NCBI GenBank assembly: GCA_019240405.1
Contig: JAFAYL010000061.1
Span: 24,643 to 88,642, forward strand
DNA length: 64,000 nt
Reading direction: 5' to 3'
Source of the DNA: Acidobacteriaceae bacterium
GTDB lineage: Bacteria; Acidobacteriota; Terriglobia; Bryobacterales; Bryobacteraceae
The notes beneath the pieces were generated by a model. It did no database searches and was not told the DNA's origin. It worked only from the letters and a program-made list of their open reading frames with translations. A program made the translations under genes and the position numbers. The stretch's first letter is position 1; the number at the start of each line of letters is the position of its first letter. This document shows positions 52,021 through 61,940 of this stretch, one piece after another.

Positions 52021-54210
52021 TCAGGGCGTGGTCTGCTGAGTTGTGGTCTGCGAGGCCGCAAGCGCGAACTTAGCGCAGTTCATCTGTAGGCTGATCGGAG
52101 CCTTCCGTCCTGACGCCAGATCCATAACCAAGAAACCCCAAGGTTCTCCAAAGTGATCGTGCGTGTTCGCCGCCACATCAGACAATCGCTTATCGAGCTC
52201 CTTTCGGAGGTGCATCACCTTGGGATCTCCCACCTGCGGTCCGGTGCCTTGCGAGAACAATCCAAGTATCTGGGCCAGCCCATCAGCCAAATTGTGCATC
52301 GCGTCAGCCCACCATCGAATTGCCAGATAATCGGGAATAATCGCGTTAATCTCTTCCGGCGTGAAGCCCTGATCGCGAAGCACTGTGGAGAAAGTCGTCG
52401 TGCCACCCTGCATAGATTGCCAAATGGCATCATTCTGCAAAGGGCGCAGCCGCGCATCGCTGATCGGCGGATCCGGCACAATCAGGGCAGCCATTGCTTG
52501 CCGCCCCAGCCTCTCGTATTCGTTCTTGGGTCGCGCCGCTCCCGTCCCATCCAAAAACAAGCTGTGAAAGACCCCATTGGTGTAAGTCGAATCGAGATAC
52601 AGAGTTGCCAGGCCAAGCGAAGCGGAACCGCGAAGCTGCTGTAACTTATTTCTGGCCTGTTCCAGTCCAATTAATTCCAAAGCTTGGGCGATCTGCAGGT
52701 AATTTTGTAAGTTCGCTAAATTTGCTTTTTCGTGCAGCTCAAAAAACCAATACTTCGAACTGATGCCTGGCGCCTGGAGCACAGTCTTACTTGTGCGATA
52801 AGTCACCGTTACCAGAAAGCTCTCCGCTAGAAGCTTTCGCAATTTACCGCTGTTCTTCGCAAAATTGTTGCTGTCAAATTGAACCCGGTTCGCGCCAACT
52901 TGGTCCGTGATCGTGATATCGCCGATCTGCCGATCGACGATCACGGTGCCTTTCTGAAACAGCTCGCTGACCGAGGCGTAGTTGAATATTCCAAGCAAGT
53001 TCAGCTTGAGTATTCTCGTCCCTCTTCGCAGTGTCGAAAAAATGCTCTTCAACGGTTTCACTCCGGTGAGAGCCGAACCTTCGAGACCACTCAGATCACC
53101 CCGCAACGCGTGTTCTACAGCCTCCCGCCCAGCCTCGTCTACAGCATGCAAGTCGATCTCATAGCTGAACGCCGTAGACGTTGTTTCCAGGAAATTCAAT
53201 TCGCTCGTCAACGAAAGCTCTAAACTCCGCTCGATTCCCGTTTTGATCGCCTCCGCTATCGTTGAAATCTGTTCTTCTTTCAGCCCTGCCTTGCAGAACG
53301 TGTCCTTATCCGGCACAGGATCACTGCTTACAGCCTGCAACACCCCTTTGATCAGGTCGAATCCCTCCACCTCTGGTCCTGCCCCAAACTCCGCCTTCGC
53401 GCTGACGTCAAACTCCGAGCCGCGCTTCTTCTCATATCCCAAACGGAACTTCTTACCATCGAGCCGCTGCACTCGCAACTGATATTCGCCCGTGAGCGTG
53501 TAGGCTGCGCCAACCGTGAGCGAACCTCCATCCTGCAGCTTCAGTGGACCTACATTCACTGCTGTGTTCACCGTCGCAAGCGGATTTACCGCGCTCAGCA
53601 GGTTCGCCTCAGCGGAAAATTTCAATGATCCGCTCCCCTCCACTGCGGCCACAATCCCCGTTTCCATCGCTTCTATATCGCCGAGGTCGCCAGGAACCCT
53701 GAAATGCTCAAACAGCGTTCGAACTGCGGGTGCAATGTCGTCCGTCAATGCAAATAACCTGTAGTTCGTCAACGCGATTTCGCTTCCGGCAATAAACCCG
53801 AATTTTAGAGCCGAGGCGTCATCCTTTACCCCTGCGTCGACACCAGCCTTGATGCGCGCGGAAACGAAGGCGTGTTGCTTATCCGGTATCGGAATCGGAT
53901 CTCGAAAAGGATCCTCATCTCCGCCGAAAAGCGCATCGTTCTTGACAATTTCAACCGTGCTCGTCAACTCCGGTTTCACAACGAGTTCCGCGCCGCTCGT
54001 ACCAAGCTCGATCGACTTATCAAATGAGATACCCGACGTCTGTGAGCTAAACGGAACCTGTCCAATCTGCAAGCCTGCAATCGCGTTCGCGTTATGCAGC
54101 ACCCCCGTGATCACTCTCGGATTCTTGAGGTACTTCAAAAAAAGACACTCCGGATCAGGCGACGCATCCACAACAAGTCCGAAGCCATCACGCAGTTCAA
54201 TCGTTGGCAT
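52021..54210 (-). CDS. Large protein of unknown function
   Basis: About 729 residues from ATG at 54210 (an upstream in-frame start at 54222 is also possible). I do not recognise it. No signal peptide or membrane segment is seen. The first 320 residues are rich in beta-type patterns and Gly/Ala/Val (LKLQDGGSLTVGAAYTLTGEYQLRVQ). The middle (330-480) is mixed, and the C-terminal 250 is helical with DPKVMHLRKELDKRLSDVAANTHDHF. The last 15 residues are Thr/Gln-rich. It is not in an obvious operon. It could be a structural, toxin-like or surface-associated protein; this is guesswork. Confidence 0.6.
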   Translation of the reverse strand: MPTIELRDGFGLVVDASPDPECLFLKYLKNPRVITGVLHNANAIAGLQIGQVPFSSQTSGISFDKSIELGTSGAELVVKPELTSTVEIVKNDALFGGDEDPFRDPIPIPDKQHAFVSARIKAGVDAGVKDDASALKFGFIAGSEIALTNYRLFALTDDIAPAVRTLFEHFRVPGDLGDIEAMETGIVAAVEGSGSLKFSAEANLLSAVNPLATVNTAVNVGPLKLQDGGSLTVGAAYTLTGEYQLRVQRLDGKKFRLGYEKKRGSEFDVSAKAEFGAGPEVEGFDLIKGVLQAVSSDPVPDKDTFCKAGLKEEQISTIAEAIKTGIERSLELSLTSELNFLETTSTAFSYEIDLHAVDEAGREAVEHALRGDLSGLEGSALTGVKPLKSIFSTLRRGTRILKLNLLGIFNYASVSELFQKGTVIVDRQIGDITITDQVGANRVQFDSNNFAKNSGKLRKLLAESFLVTVTYRTSKTVLQAPGISSKYWFFELHEKANLANLQNYLQIAQALELIGLEQARNKLQQLRGSASLGLATLYLDSTYTNGVFHSLFLDGTGAARPKNEYERLGRQAMAALIVPDPPISDARLRPLQNDAIWQSMQGGTTTFSTVLRDQGFTPEEINAIIPDYLAIRWWADAMHNLADGLAQILGLFSQGTGPQVGDPKVMHLRKELDKRLSDVAANTHDHFGEPWGFLVMDLASGRKAPISLQMNCAKFALAASQTTTQQTTP

Positions 54211-54360
54211 ATACACTCCCACTCAAGTCTTTGGGAGTGTATCAGAACGCAGGACTCCCGCTCACTCGTATCATCAAAACACGTGGTTAGTAAGTTTCTC
54301 AGCAGACGACAAGCTGTCCGGCTTCTTGTTACCGCGCTCTTGCCGCCGGCTGGGAATCGC

Positions 54361-55206
54361 ATGTTTTTATCTCTGAATAGCGTGTTGGTTTCAGGACGCG
54401 TCGGTTGGCCGGAGTTCGCCCGTTTAGCCGCGAAAGTAGGTTTTCCAGGCACGGATGTGATGCTCCAACCAGCCATGAAGGCTGGCGCCGAGGCTATAAG
54501 CGCGTTGCTCTCAGAGCTGAAGCTCCGTCCGGCCGTTCTCGATTTTCCCGTCGAGTTCCGAAAGGACGACGTTGCATTTCGGGCCTCACTGCCGGAGCTG
54601 GAACAAGCTGCTCCATTCGCCGCCGCGATCGGTTGCCCAAGAATGATCACCTGGATTTTGCCCTCGAGCGACACACCGAAAGACGAGCTACGCCGCACCT
54701 ACAAACAGCGCTTCACAGAGAGCGCTCGTATCCTCGCGCGATCGGGCGTGCGGCTGGGGTTGGAGTTTCTCGGTCCGCTGCACCTTCGCAAACAGTTCCG
54801 ATACGAATTTATTTGGCGCATGAACGACATGCTCGAGTTTGCGAAAGAGTGCGGTCCAAACGTCGGCCTTTTGCTCGATACGTGGCACTGGCATCACGCA
54901 GGCGCGACCACTGAGGACATCATTCGAGCTGGACGCGAGCGTATCGTGCATGTGCACTTCAACGATTCACCCGATCTTCTGCCCGAGCAAATCCGGGATG
55001 ACCAGCGTCTCTTACCCGGTGAGGGAGTCATCAACCTCGCCGGTTTCCTGCATGCTCTTGAAAAGATCGGTTATACGGACGCCCTCAGCGTGGAAGTCTT
55101 TGGCCGCGGCCTCTCAAAGATGACACCGGAGGCAGCCGCCCGACTTGGCCTAGAAACCTCTCTCGCGGTCTTCCGCAAAGCCGGCGTTCCACAACCTCGT
55201 CCCTAA
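54361..55206 (+). CDS. Sugar phosphate isomerase/epimerase-like TIM-barrel protein
   Basis: 281 residues from ATG at 54361; the open frame upstream is mostly inside the antisense of the neighbouring gene. FLSLNSVLVSGRVGWPEFARLAAKVGFPGTDV is the start of the xylose-isomerase-like barrel. GLEFLGP, VGLLLDTWHWHHAGA, VHVHFNDSPD and LSVEVFGRG supply the metal-binding Glu, Asp, His, Glu. The family isomerises sugars or inosose. It lies just before an aldo-keto reductase and an SDR. Confidence 0.82.
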   Translation: MFLSLNSVLVSGRVGWPEFARLAAKVGFPGTDVMLQPAMKAGAEAISALLSELKLRPAVLDFPVEFRKDDVAFRASLPELEQAAPFAAAIGCPRMITWILPSSDTPKDELRRTYKQRFTESARILARSGVRLGLEFLGPLHLRKQFRYEFIWRMNDMLEFAKECGPNVGLLLDTWHWHHAGATTEDIIRAGRERIVHVHFNDSPDLLPEQIRDDQRLLPGEGVINLAGFLHALEKIGYTDALSVEVFGRGLSKMTPEAAARLGLETSLAVFRKAGVPQPRP

Positions 55207-56244
<1,038 letters not shown>

Positions 56245-56275
56245 AGCCGACAGTACGCACGAGGGTCCGACCACG

Positions 56276-57058
56276 ATGAGCGCAAACAAACTTGTCGCAG
56301 TTATCACTGGGGGCAGACAAGGGATCGGCCGCCGAACTGCCGAGTTACTTGCCGAGCGCGGGTACAAGATTGCGATTATCGATCTGCATCAGCCGGCCGA
56401 GGCGATCCATGCAATTCAGGCCGGGGGCGGTGAGGCAATCGGGTGCGCGGGCGACGTTACGAATGAGGCTACGATCCGCGGATTCGCGCAGCAGGTCTTT
56501 GACCTGTATGGGCGAGCAGAGGTGCTGGTGAACAATGCAGGAATCAGCCTGATCTCACCGGCCGAACACACTTCTGCCGCCGACTACCGGCGCGTATTAG
56601 ACGTGAATCTCGTGGCGCCCTTTCTGCTGGCGAAGGCATTTGGAGAACAGATGCTGAGGGCGGCAAGCGGGTCTATCATCAATGTTTCTTCGGTTGCAGG
56701 ATTACTGGGCATTGCGGATCGGGCAGCCTACAATGCATCGAAGCACGGATTGATCGGCCTAACGCGAACGCTTGCTGCTGAGTGGGGCGGACGAGGCGTG
56801 CGAGTCAATGCTGTTTGCCCCGGTTGGGTAAAGACGGAAATGGATTTGACCGATCAAGCACGCGGCAGCTACACAGATTTCGACATCATTGAACGCATAC
56901 CGATGGCACGTTTCGCGACTCCTGATGATGTTGCACGGGCGATTGCCTTTCTTGCGAACAGTGACGAGAGCGGATTTATCAACGGGCAAGCCCTAACCGT
57001 CGACGGAGGATGGACCGCCGACGGAAGCTGGCAATCGCTCCGCCTCGGAAAGAGATAG
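56276..57058 (+). CDS. Short-chain dehydrogenase/reductase
   Basis: 260 residues from ATG at 56276. ITGGRQGIGRRTAELL is the TGxxxGxG cofactor motif; NNAG, INVSSVAG (Ser) and YNASKHG (Tyr and Lys) are the catalytic residues. DLHQPAEAIHAIQ at the end of strand 2 gives an Asp, favouring NAD over NADP. The substrate is unknown. Together with the isomerase-like and aldo-keto reductase genes it may form a sugar-alcohol pathway. Confidence 0.9.
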   Translation: MSANKLVAVITGGRQGIGRRTAELLAERGYKIAIIDLHQPAEAIHAIQAGGGEAIGCAGDVTNEATIRGFAQQVFDLYGRAEVLVNNAGISLISPAEHTSAADYRRVLDVNLVAPFLLAKAFGEQMLRAASGSIINVSSVAGLLGIADRAAYNASKHGLIGLTRTLAAEWGGRGVRVNAVCPGWVKTEMDLTDQARGSYTDFDIIERIPMARFATPDDVARAIAFLANSDESGFINGQALTVDGGWTADGSWQSLRLGKR

Positions 57059-57102
57059 CATAGTTCCAACGGCAGCCAGTTCTTCATCACCATGCGCCAA
57101 CC

Positions 57103-57684
57103 ATGACCAGAGACGAAGCCTGGAATATTGTTTGCGAGTTCGTCAAGAATGAGAACCTGCGACGTCATATGCTCGGCGTGGAAGCCTGCATGGTCGCCTA
57201 TGCAGACAAATTTGGAGAGGACCGAGATCTCTGGGCAATTACGGCGCTGCTGCACGATTTCGATTGGGAGATTCATCCCAATGCGCCCGATCACCCAATG
57301 AAGGGTGAGCCCATTCTGGCCGGACGCGGAGTGCCCGATGAAATTCGCACGGCGATTTTGTCGCATGCGACATATAGCGGTGTTCCTCGCAACTCAAAAC
57401 TGGAACGGGCCCTATTCGCCTGTGACGAACTCGCCGGATTTTTGGCCGCGTGCTCGTATGTAAAGCCCGGACGCAGTGTCTATGAACTTGACGTCGCGTC
57501 AGCAAAGCGAAAACTTAAAGACAAAGCATTCGCGCGCAACGTGAATCGCGAGGATATCCTCACCGGAGCACAGGAACTGGGAGTGCCGCTCGAAGAACAC
57601 ATCGCCTTCTGCATCGAGGCGATGAAAGCGCGGGCTCCAGAACTCGGGCTTGCAGGAACGCCGCAAGAGCAGGCTGCGGGTTAG
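57103..57684 (+). CDS. HD-domain hydrolase
   Basis: 193 residues. HMLGVEACMVAYADKFGEDRDLWAITALLHDFDWE gives the metal-binding His, then HD at LLHDFD; ILSHATYSGVPRN and CDELAGFLAAC complete the site (H...HD...D). Proteins of this kind hydrolyse nucleotides or phosphoesters with a divalent metal. The substrate is not known. The stop is followed by a 42-base gap and a convergent gene. Confidence 0.86.
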   Translation: MTRDEAWNIVCEFVKNENLRRHMLGVEACMVAYADKFGEDRDLWAITALLHDFDWEIHPNAPDHPMKGEPILAGRGVPDEIRTAILSHATYSGVPRNSKLERALFACDELAGFLAACSYVKPGRSVYELDVASAKRKLKDKAFARNVNREDILTGAQELGVPLEEHIAFCIEAMKARAPELGLAGTPQEQAAG

Positions 57685-57726
57685 AACCGCAGCACTGTCT
57701 CGCCGAATTTACTTTTTTAGTGCAGG

Positions 57727-58125
57727 CTAATGCCGCGCTCGGGCAGCGCGCAAATCGTTCACGTCCTGCAACAAGGCGTCACGGCTAGCTGCCTGAAGCG
57801 TGTTATGGTCCAGAACGTTCTGAACGTCTCCAATTGCCGAATCCAACTTGTCTTTATCAAAATGGCCTTTTGATAAATGGCGGTCAAATGTAGAAAGTGA
57901 TCGCTGCGCGTTGTGATAGCGCTCCCGCTCTTTTTGCCCATGCTCCATATCCGCAGCCGCTCGTAAATCGGTCTGCGTGCGGTCAACCAAGCTGTGGATG
58001 TCACCCCAGTTGGCATTGTATTCCTGAAACCCAGGAGTGCCGGATCCGGAGAGCGCCAACGCCCCGCCGGCCGTTAACCCCAAACCCAATAAAGCTGTAG
58101 CAAATGCCGTACCTATTATTTTCAT
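57727..58125 (-). CDS. Small secreted helical protein of unknown function
   Basis: 132 residues from ATG at 58125; a longer frame begins at 58242 but lacks signal-peptide logic. MKIIGTAFATALLGLGLTAGGALALSG is a signal peptide. The mature part is helical and polar (DIHSLVDRTQTDLRAAADMEHGQKERERYHNAQRSLSTF). It may be a periplasmic helical bundle; there is no known match I can name. Confidence 0.72.
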   Translation of the reverse strand: MKIIGTAFATALLGLGLTAGGALALSGSGTPGFQEYNANWGDIHSLVDRTQTDLRAAADMEHGQKERERYHNAQRSLSTFDRHLSKGHFDKDKLDSAIGDVQNVLDHNTLQAASRDALLQDVNDLRAARARH

Positions 58126-58205
58126 ATCTGAAGTCTCCTCACGACTGCTGAATGTAAGACGCTTCCCAAAAGGCTGGGATGAGTACCAAACCTCTCTCGC
58201 CCAGA

Positions 58206-58757
58206 TTAATTTTCCATAAAGTGATAGGCGATCATATGGCAAATCACCAAATGAGCATCTTCAATCCGGCCCATGTGCTCAGCCCGAACCTGAATATTCA
58301 ATTGCGCCAAGCTGCCAAGCTGACCGCCGTCGCGACCCGTGAGCGCAAGGGTCCTGCAGCCGATTCGATTGCCGTATTCGATAGCGCGCAACACATTCGC
58401 TGAATTTCCGGAGCCGCTGATCGCCATTACCAGATCATCCGGTTCGGCGAAATTTTTCAGTTGTTCCTCGAAAACGCACTCATAGCAAACATCATTGGTA
58501 TAGGCCGTAAGAGTCGGCATCGAATCTGTGAGCGCAAGTATTCGGAATCGGGCCTCACGATCGAAGCTAGCCCCTTTTACAACGTCGCAAGCAAAGTGGG
58601 ACGCTGTCGCGGCGCTCCCGCCGTTTCCACAAACGAAAATCCGGCGGCCATTGTCCCGAGCTTCCCGAAACCAAACAATTGCTTGCTCGACTTTATCGAG
58701 ATCAACCGACGCTATAGCGTCCAAAACCTGCGAACGGTAGATCTCGCTGAAAGTCAT
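58206..58757 (-). CDS. gmhA: Phosphoheptose isomerase-like SIS protein
   Basis: 183 residues. FVCGNGGSAATASHFACDVVKG (about 40-62) is the SIS-domain phosphosugar motif; MAISGSGNSANVLRAIEYGN is the second half. HLVICHMIAYHFMEN supplies the His-Met-Ile end typical of GmhA. The family turns sedoheptulose 7-phosphate into heptose phosphates for LPS core; this fits the glycosyltransferases elsewhere in the window. The symbol is likely but not certain. Confidence 0.82.
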   Translation of the reverse strand: MTFSEIYRSQVLDAIASVDLDKVEQAIVWFREARDNGRRIFVCGNGGSAATASHFACDVVKGASFDREARFRILALTDSMPTLTAYTNDVCYECVFEEQLKNFAEPDDLVMAISGSGNSANVLRAIEYGNRIGCRTLALTGRDGGQLGSLAQLNIQVRAEHMGRIEDAHLVICHMIAYHFMEN

Positions 58758-58992
58758 AGCAAACAGTACTAGTCCATCGATCTTGGTGGCCCGAGATTAA
58801 TTCCATGATAGCGGTCTCCAAAGTGCTATGTGGAGCGCGCTTCACACCCATCCGAGTGGAAGTACCAGCCCTTACCAGCGGAAACGTAAGTGTCACAAAT
58901 GAGTCAAATTTGACGGGTACTTGGGTTCGAAGGCCCCGGTAATGTATTTTGGCGGGCGCCTTCAAAAGGGAGAGAAAGAGAGGAGAGGATAA

Positions 58993-59166
58993 ATGCTACG
59001 TTACGCGTTGATCTTTCTTGTGATCGCGATCATCGCTGCCGTGTTCGGCTTCGGCGGTATTGCGGCTGGAGCCGCAACCATTGCCAAAATTCTGTTCGGC
59101 GTATTTCTGGTCCTATTCCTAGTGGGCCTGATCATGCACCTGAGCCGCGGCGGAACCGCTGTATAG
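58993..59166 (+). CDS. DUF1328-type small membrane protein
   Basis: 57 residues, with GAGAGGAGAGGAT before the ATG. Two hydrophobic segments ([38 protein letters not shown]) linked by IAAGAATI, ending GGTAV. The [15 protein letters not shown] stretch is the DUF1328 (YtjA) signature. The function is unknown; homologues are often stress-induced. The 3' end overlaps the end of the antisense PfpI-like gene. Confidence 0.85.
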   Translation: MLRYALIFLVIAIIAAVFGFGGIAAGAATIAKILFGVFLVLFLVGLIMHLSRGGTAV

Positions 59167-59826
59167 CGGGCGCGAAGAGCGCCCGGACTGGTTAGAGTCA
59201 GAAAAGAAAAAGCCCGGCAGCGAGCTGCGGCCGGGCTTTTTTTCTCTCCTATTGATTGAAGCATACACGTGTTGCGGCGCGTGTTTTCCCTCAGCAATTT
59301 CCTCGATTATCTTTTTAACGAAAGCTGGAATGTCTGCCGGTTTGCGGCTTGTGACAAGGCCTTGGTCAGTCACAACTTCCTGATCCGTCCAGTCTCCGCC
59401 AGCATTCCTGATGTCGGTTTGTAGTGACGGCCAAGAAGTCAGTTTCCGGCCTCGCACTACGTCGGCCTCTACCAACAGCCAAGGACCGTGGCAAATCGCG
59501 CCGACCGGCTTTCCACTTTTGAAAAAGGACCTCACGAACTGAACGGCAGAGGGTTGCATGCGAAGGTGATCGGGATTCATTACCCCGCCAGGAAGCAGCA
59601 ACGCATCGTAAGATTCAGGATTGGCTGATTTCAGATTCACATCGACTGGAATCGCTTTGCCCCAGTCTGTGTGATCCCAGCCTTTGATCTTTCCGTCTTT
59701 CGGCGAAATCACTTCGACTTTGGCTCCCGCTTCTTCGAGCGCCTTCTTAGGTTCAATTAATTCGACCTGTTCGACCCCGTCAGTGGCCAGAATAGCGACG
59801 CGCCGGTTTTTGAGGGTATCGCTCAT
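59119..59826 (-). CDS. DJ-1/PfpI-family protein with C-terminal extension through a terminator
   Basis: 235 residues. [16 protein letters not shown] at the start, [10 protein letters not shown], and [12 protein letters not shown] with the nucleophile Cys-His are the PfpI signature. Homologues I know of are about 170-190 residues and end near [17 protein letters not shown]. Here the frame runs on for about 45 more residues, through the terminator hairpin (giving [10 protein letters not shown]) and over the antisense end of the DUF1328 gene. The extension is probably a lost stop and may be unstable. The function (stress response, glyoxalase-like or chaperone) is not settled. Confidence 0.82.
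   Translation of the reverse strand: MSDTLKNRRVAILATDGVEQVELIEPKKALEEAGAKVEVISPKDGKIKGWDHTDWGKAIPVDVNLKSANPESYDALLLPGGVMNPDHLRMQPSAVQFVRSFFKSGKPVGAICHGPWLLVEADVVRGRKLTSWPSLQTDIRNAGGDWTDQEVVTDQGLVTSRKPADIPAFVKKIIEEIAEGKHAPQHVYASINRREKKPGRSSLPGFFFSDSNQSGRSSRPLYSGSAAAQVHDQAH
59206..59243. terminator. Bidirectional intrinsic terminator
   Basis: AGCCCGGC (59211-59218) pairs with GCCGGGCT (59230-59237), with a T-run on the plus strand (59237-59243) and the matching A-run on the other side. A second hairpin, GGGCGC-GAAGA-GCGCCC, lies at 59168-59184. It should end the DUF1328 transcript and could also act on the opposite strand. Confidence 0.78.
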
Positions 59827-59904
59827 TTGAATCCATCCTTTCTACAGATTGGATTCCAGAGCCAGCGCGTAGTTTCGGGCAGTCGGAGCCCCGTTTCAGG
59901 AGCC

Positions 59905-60057
59905 TCATCGACCTACTAAATACAGCACCAGCACAATGATCAAAAGCAGACCAAGACCGCCGCTCGGGTAATAGCCCCAACCGGCGCTATAGGGCCAAGT
60001 GGGGAGCGCCCCCAATAACAGCAAGAACAGAAGAATAATCAGCACCAATCGCAGCAT
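59905..60057 (-). CDS. DUF3309-type small membrane protein
   Basis: 50 residues, with GGAGGAGGTG nine bases before the ATG. LRLVLIILLFLLLLGALPTWPYSAGWGYYPSGGLGLLLIIVLVLYLVGR: two hydrophobic helices around LPTWPYS-x-x-WGYYPSGG, the DUF3309 signature. The function is unknown; many relatives respond to stress. Confidence 0.85.
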   Translation of the reverse strand: MLRLVLIILLFLLLLGALPTWPYSAGWGYYPSGGLGLLLIIVLVLYLVGR

Positions 60058-60141
60058 AGATTACACACCTCCTCCGAATTACTGGTTCTTACGGTAGCAG
60101 ATTGCTCGTCCGTTAAAGCAGAGATCCAAGGGGATGTTCGG

Positions 60142-60459
60142 CTAGGAGACGCCCAGTTCATCACTCTCTTCAAGAGGCTCGAATTCAATCACCATTTCGG
60201 AATTCTGGAGCGCCTCTTGGAACGCTTGATCCTTGCCATCGGCGACGTCGTACTCCCAAACTTCGGTTGCGAGACTCAAGAAATCGTCATCCTCTTCCAA
60301 AATCTCCGAGGAATGTTTTGCATCCGGCCCCGTGCGCTCAACAAACGTCGAAGCTAACACTGTTTCGTTGTCCAGTTGCGCCTCCAAGAAGCTCGCCGGA
60401 TCTTCTGCTTTTTCGCCTTCGCGGTTAGAACGTTCCCGGAATACTACTCTGTATTTCAT
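60142..60459 (-). CDS. Small acidic protein of unknown function
   Basis: 105 residues. MKYRVVFRERSNREGEKAEDPASFLEAQLDNETVLA, then a strongly acidic part (EILEEDDDFLSLATEVWEYDV) and VIEFEPLEESDEL. It looks like a small cytoplasmic alpha/beta protein with no metal or catalytic motif visible. It is not recognised. The DUF4142 gene ends 17 bases upstream. Confidence 0.68.
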   Translation of the reverse strand: MKYRVVFRERSNREGEKAEDPASFLEAQLDNETVLASTFVERTGPDAKHSSEILEEDDDFLSLATEVWEYDVADGKDQAFQEALQNSEMVIEFEPLEESDELGVS

Positions 60460-60476
60460 GCGTAATTCGGCAGAGC

Positions 60477-61049
60477 CTATTCCCCGGACGCCCCGGATTT
60501 GGGCATGTTCGATTGAATGGACTTGATTTTGTCCAGATGCCCCTGGATCACCGGCAGTGTCCGAGATGCGAATGCCTTGATCTGATCGTCCTTCCCGTTA
60601 TTCGCTTCCTTCTGAAACTCTTTCACGTCCTCTTCGTGATCCATGACCATATCTCTGACATACGCGCGATCAAAAGCTTCTCCTGAGAGCTTCTCGAGCC
60701 TGTTGCACATCGCGCGCTGATGCGCGTTCACATCAGCCGGCAGTGTCATATTTTCTTTTTCGGCGACCGATTTTAGATCGTCATTCGCTTTCGAATGATC
60801 GTCGACCATCTGCTGACCGAAGGCCTTAACGTCAGCGCTGTTACCCTTTTCGGCTGCGAGCTTTCCCATTTTCACTTCAGCCAAGCCGCCTTGCGCGGCT
60901 TTCATGGCAAAAGTGGCATCGGGTGATTTCATCATTTTGGTGCTGCCGGTATCCATTTTCTGGTCGGTAGTGTCTTGTGCTCGCCCCGCCAGCACGACAC
61001 TCGCGGCAAAGATAACGACGCCGAAAAAAGTGCTCTTTCTTCCTGTCAT
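60477..61049 (-). CDS. DUF4142-family secreted protein
   Basis: 190 residues. Signal peptide (FFGVVIFAASVVLAGRAQ), then the DUF4142 four-helix bundle: FAMKAAQGGLAEVKMGKLAAEKGNSADVKAFGQQMVDDHSKANDDLKSVA and DRAYVRDMVMDHEEDVKEFQKEA. The repeated His/Asp/Glu pattern is ferritin-like and might bind metal. The family is common in soil bacteria and has unknown function. It is probably periplasmic. Confidence 0.87.
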   Translation of the reverse strand: MTGRKSTFFGVVIFAASVVLAGRAQDTTDQKMDTGSTKMMKSPDATFAMKAAQGGLAEVKMGKLAAEKGNSADVKAFGQQMVDDHSKANDDLKSVAEKENMTLPADVNAHQRAMCNRLEKLSGEAFDRAYVRDMVMDHEEDVKEFQKEANNGKDDQIKAFASRTLPVIQGHLDKIKSIQSNMPKSGASGE

Positions 61050-61165
61050 GAAACAAAACCCTCCCGCTGATTTGATTTGCGCATCGGTGGGCGGTTACGT
61101 TTTAACTGACTTAACTGACGAACAACTCAGGGGAAACGGATCCAGGGGAACTATCAGCCTTAGTT

Positions 61166-61792
61166 TCAATCCAACTGGTGCTCGATCGCGTAGCGCGTCA
61201 TCTGCGCCGTCGAGTGCATTCCCAATCTTTCCATGATTGCGGACCTGTGAAATTCCGCAGTACGGACGGAAATATTCAGTTGATTCGCGATATCCTTTGC
61301 GCTGCAGCCCTGCGCAATCAGGCGCAGAACTTCGCGCTGGCGCACTGTAAGCTCGCCCGGGCCTGCCGGAGTGTCCGCCGGCACGGGACTCAAAAGCGCT
61401 TCGCCTTCAAGGACGGCCTGAATTGCAGAAATGAGCTCCTGGGCAGGAAGCCGTTTAGACAAATATGCCTTTGCTCCCAACTGAGCAGCTTGGTCGACGT
61501 ACCTTGAATCGGCATACATCGAAAGAAACATGATCGGCAGTGAGGGTTGGCGCTGCAGCACTTTTCTTGCCGCGGAGAAACCATCTCCGCCAGGCATGCT
61601 CACATCCAGAATCGCTACATCGGGCCGAAAGCGCTCTACAGCATCGATGAACGCCTCACTGTTATCGACGGCCAAAATATTGAAATGTGTCTTCATCATC
61701 TGTTTCAAAGCGTCGAGAATCAGATGGTGGTCGTCCGCTATAAGCACCTTTGGGAGCGCCGTCTCATGAGCCATTTCGGTTGCTGAAGTCAC
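61166..61792 (-). CDS. NarL/LuxR-type response regulator
   Basis: 208 residues from GTG at 61792, because AAGGAGG stands five bases upstream; ATG six codons later is an alternative. VLIADDHHLILDAL (Asp pair) and VAILDVSMPGGDG (phosphoacceptor Asp) form the receiver domain; YLSKRL has the Lys. LTVRQREVLRLIAQGCSAKDIANQLNISVRTAEFHRSAIMERLGM is the LuxR HTH. The kinase is not nearby. Confidence 0.9.
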   Translation of the reverse strand: MTSATEMAHETALPKVLIADDHHLILDALKQMMKTHFNILAVDNSEAFIDAVERFRPDVAILDVSMPGGDGFSAARKVLQRQPSLPIMFLSMYADSRYVDQAAQLGAKAYLSKRLPAQELISAIQAVLEGEALLSPVPADTPAGPGELTVRQREVLRLIAQGCSAKDIANQLNISVRTAEFHRSAIMERLGMHSTAQMTRYAIEHQLD

Positions 61793-61940
61793 TCGATCCT
61801 CCTTGAAAGCAGATGCACTGAGCAACACGCTTCCTGTTACTATCCAAGAGTATTTTAGTACTCAATGCGCCTGAGGTGTCAAAGTAAGTTATGATACGAA
61901 ATTGCCGTTCTATTTCTGATCGGACCCGCAGCTAGATTTT

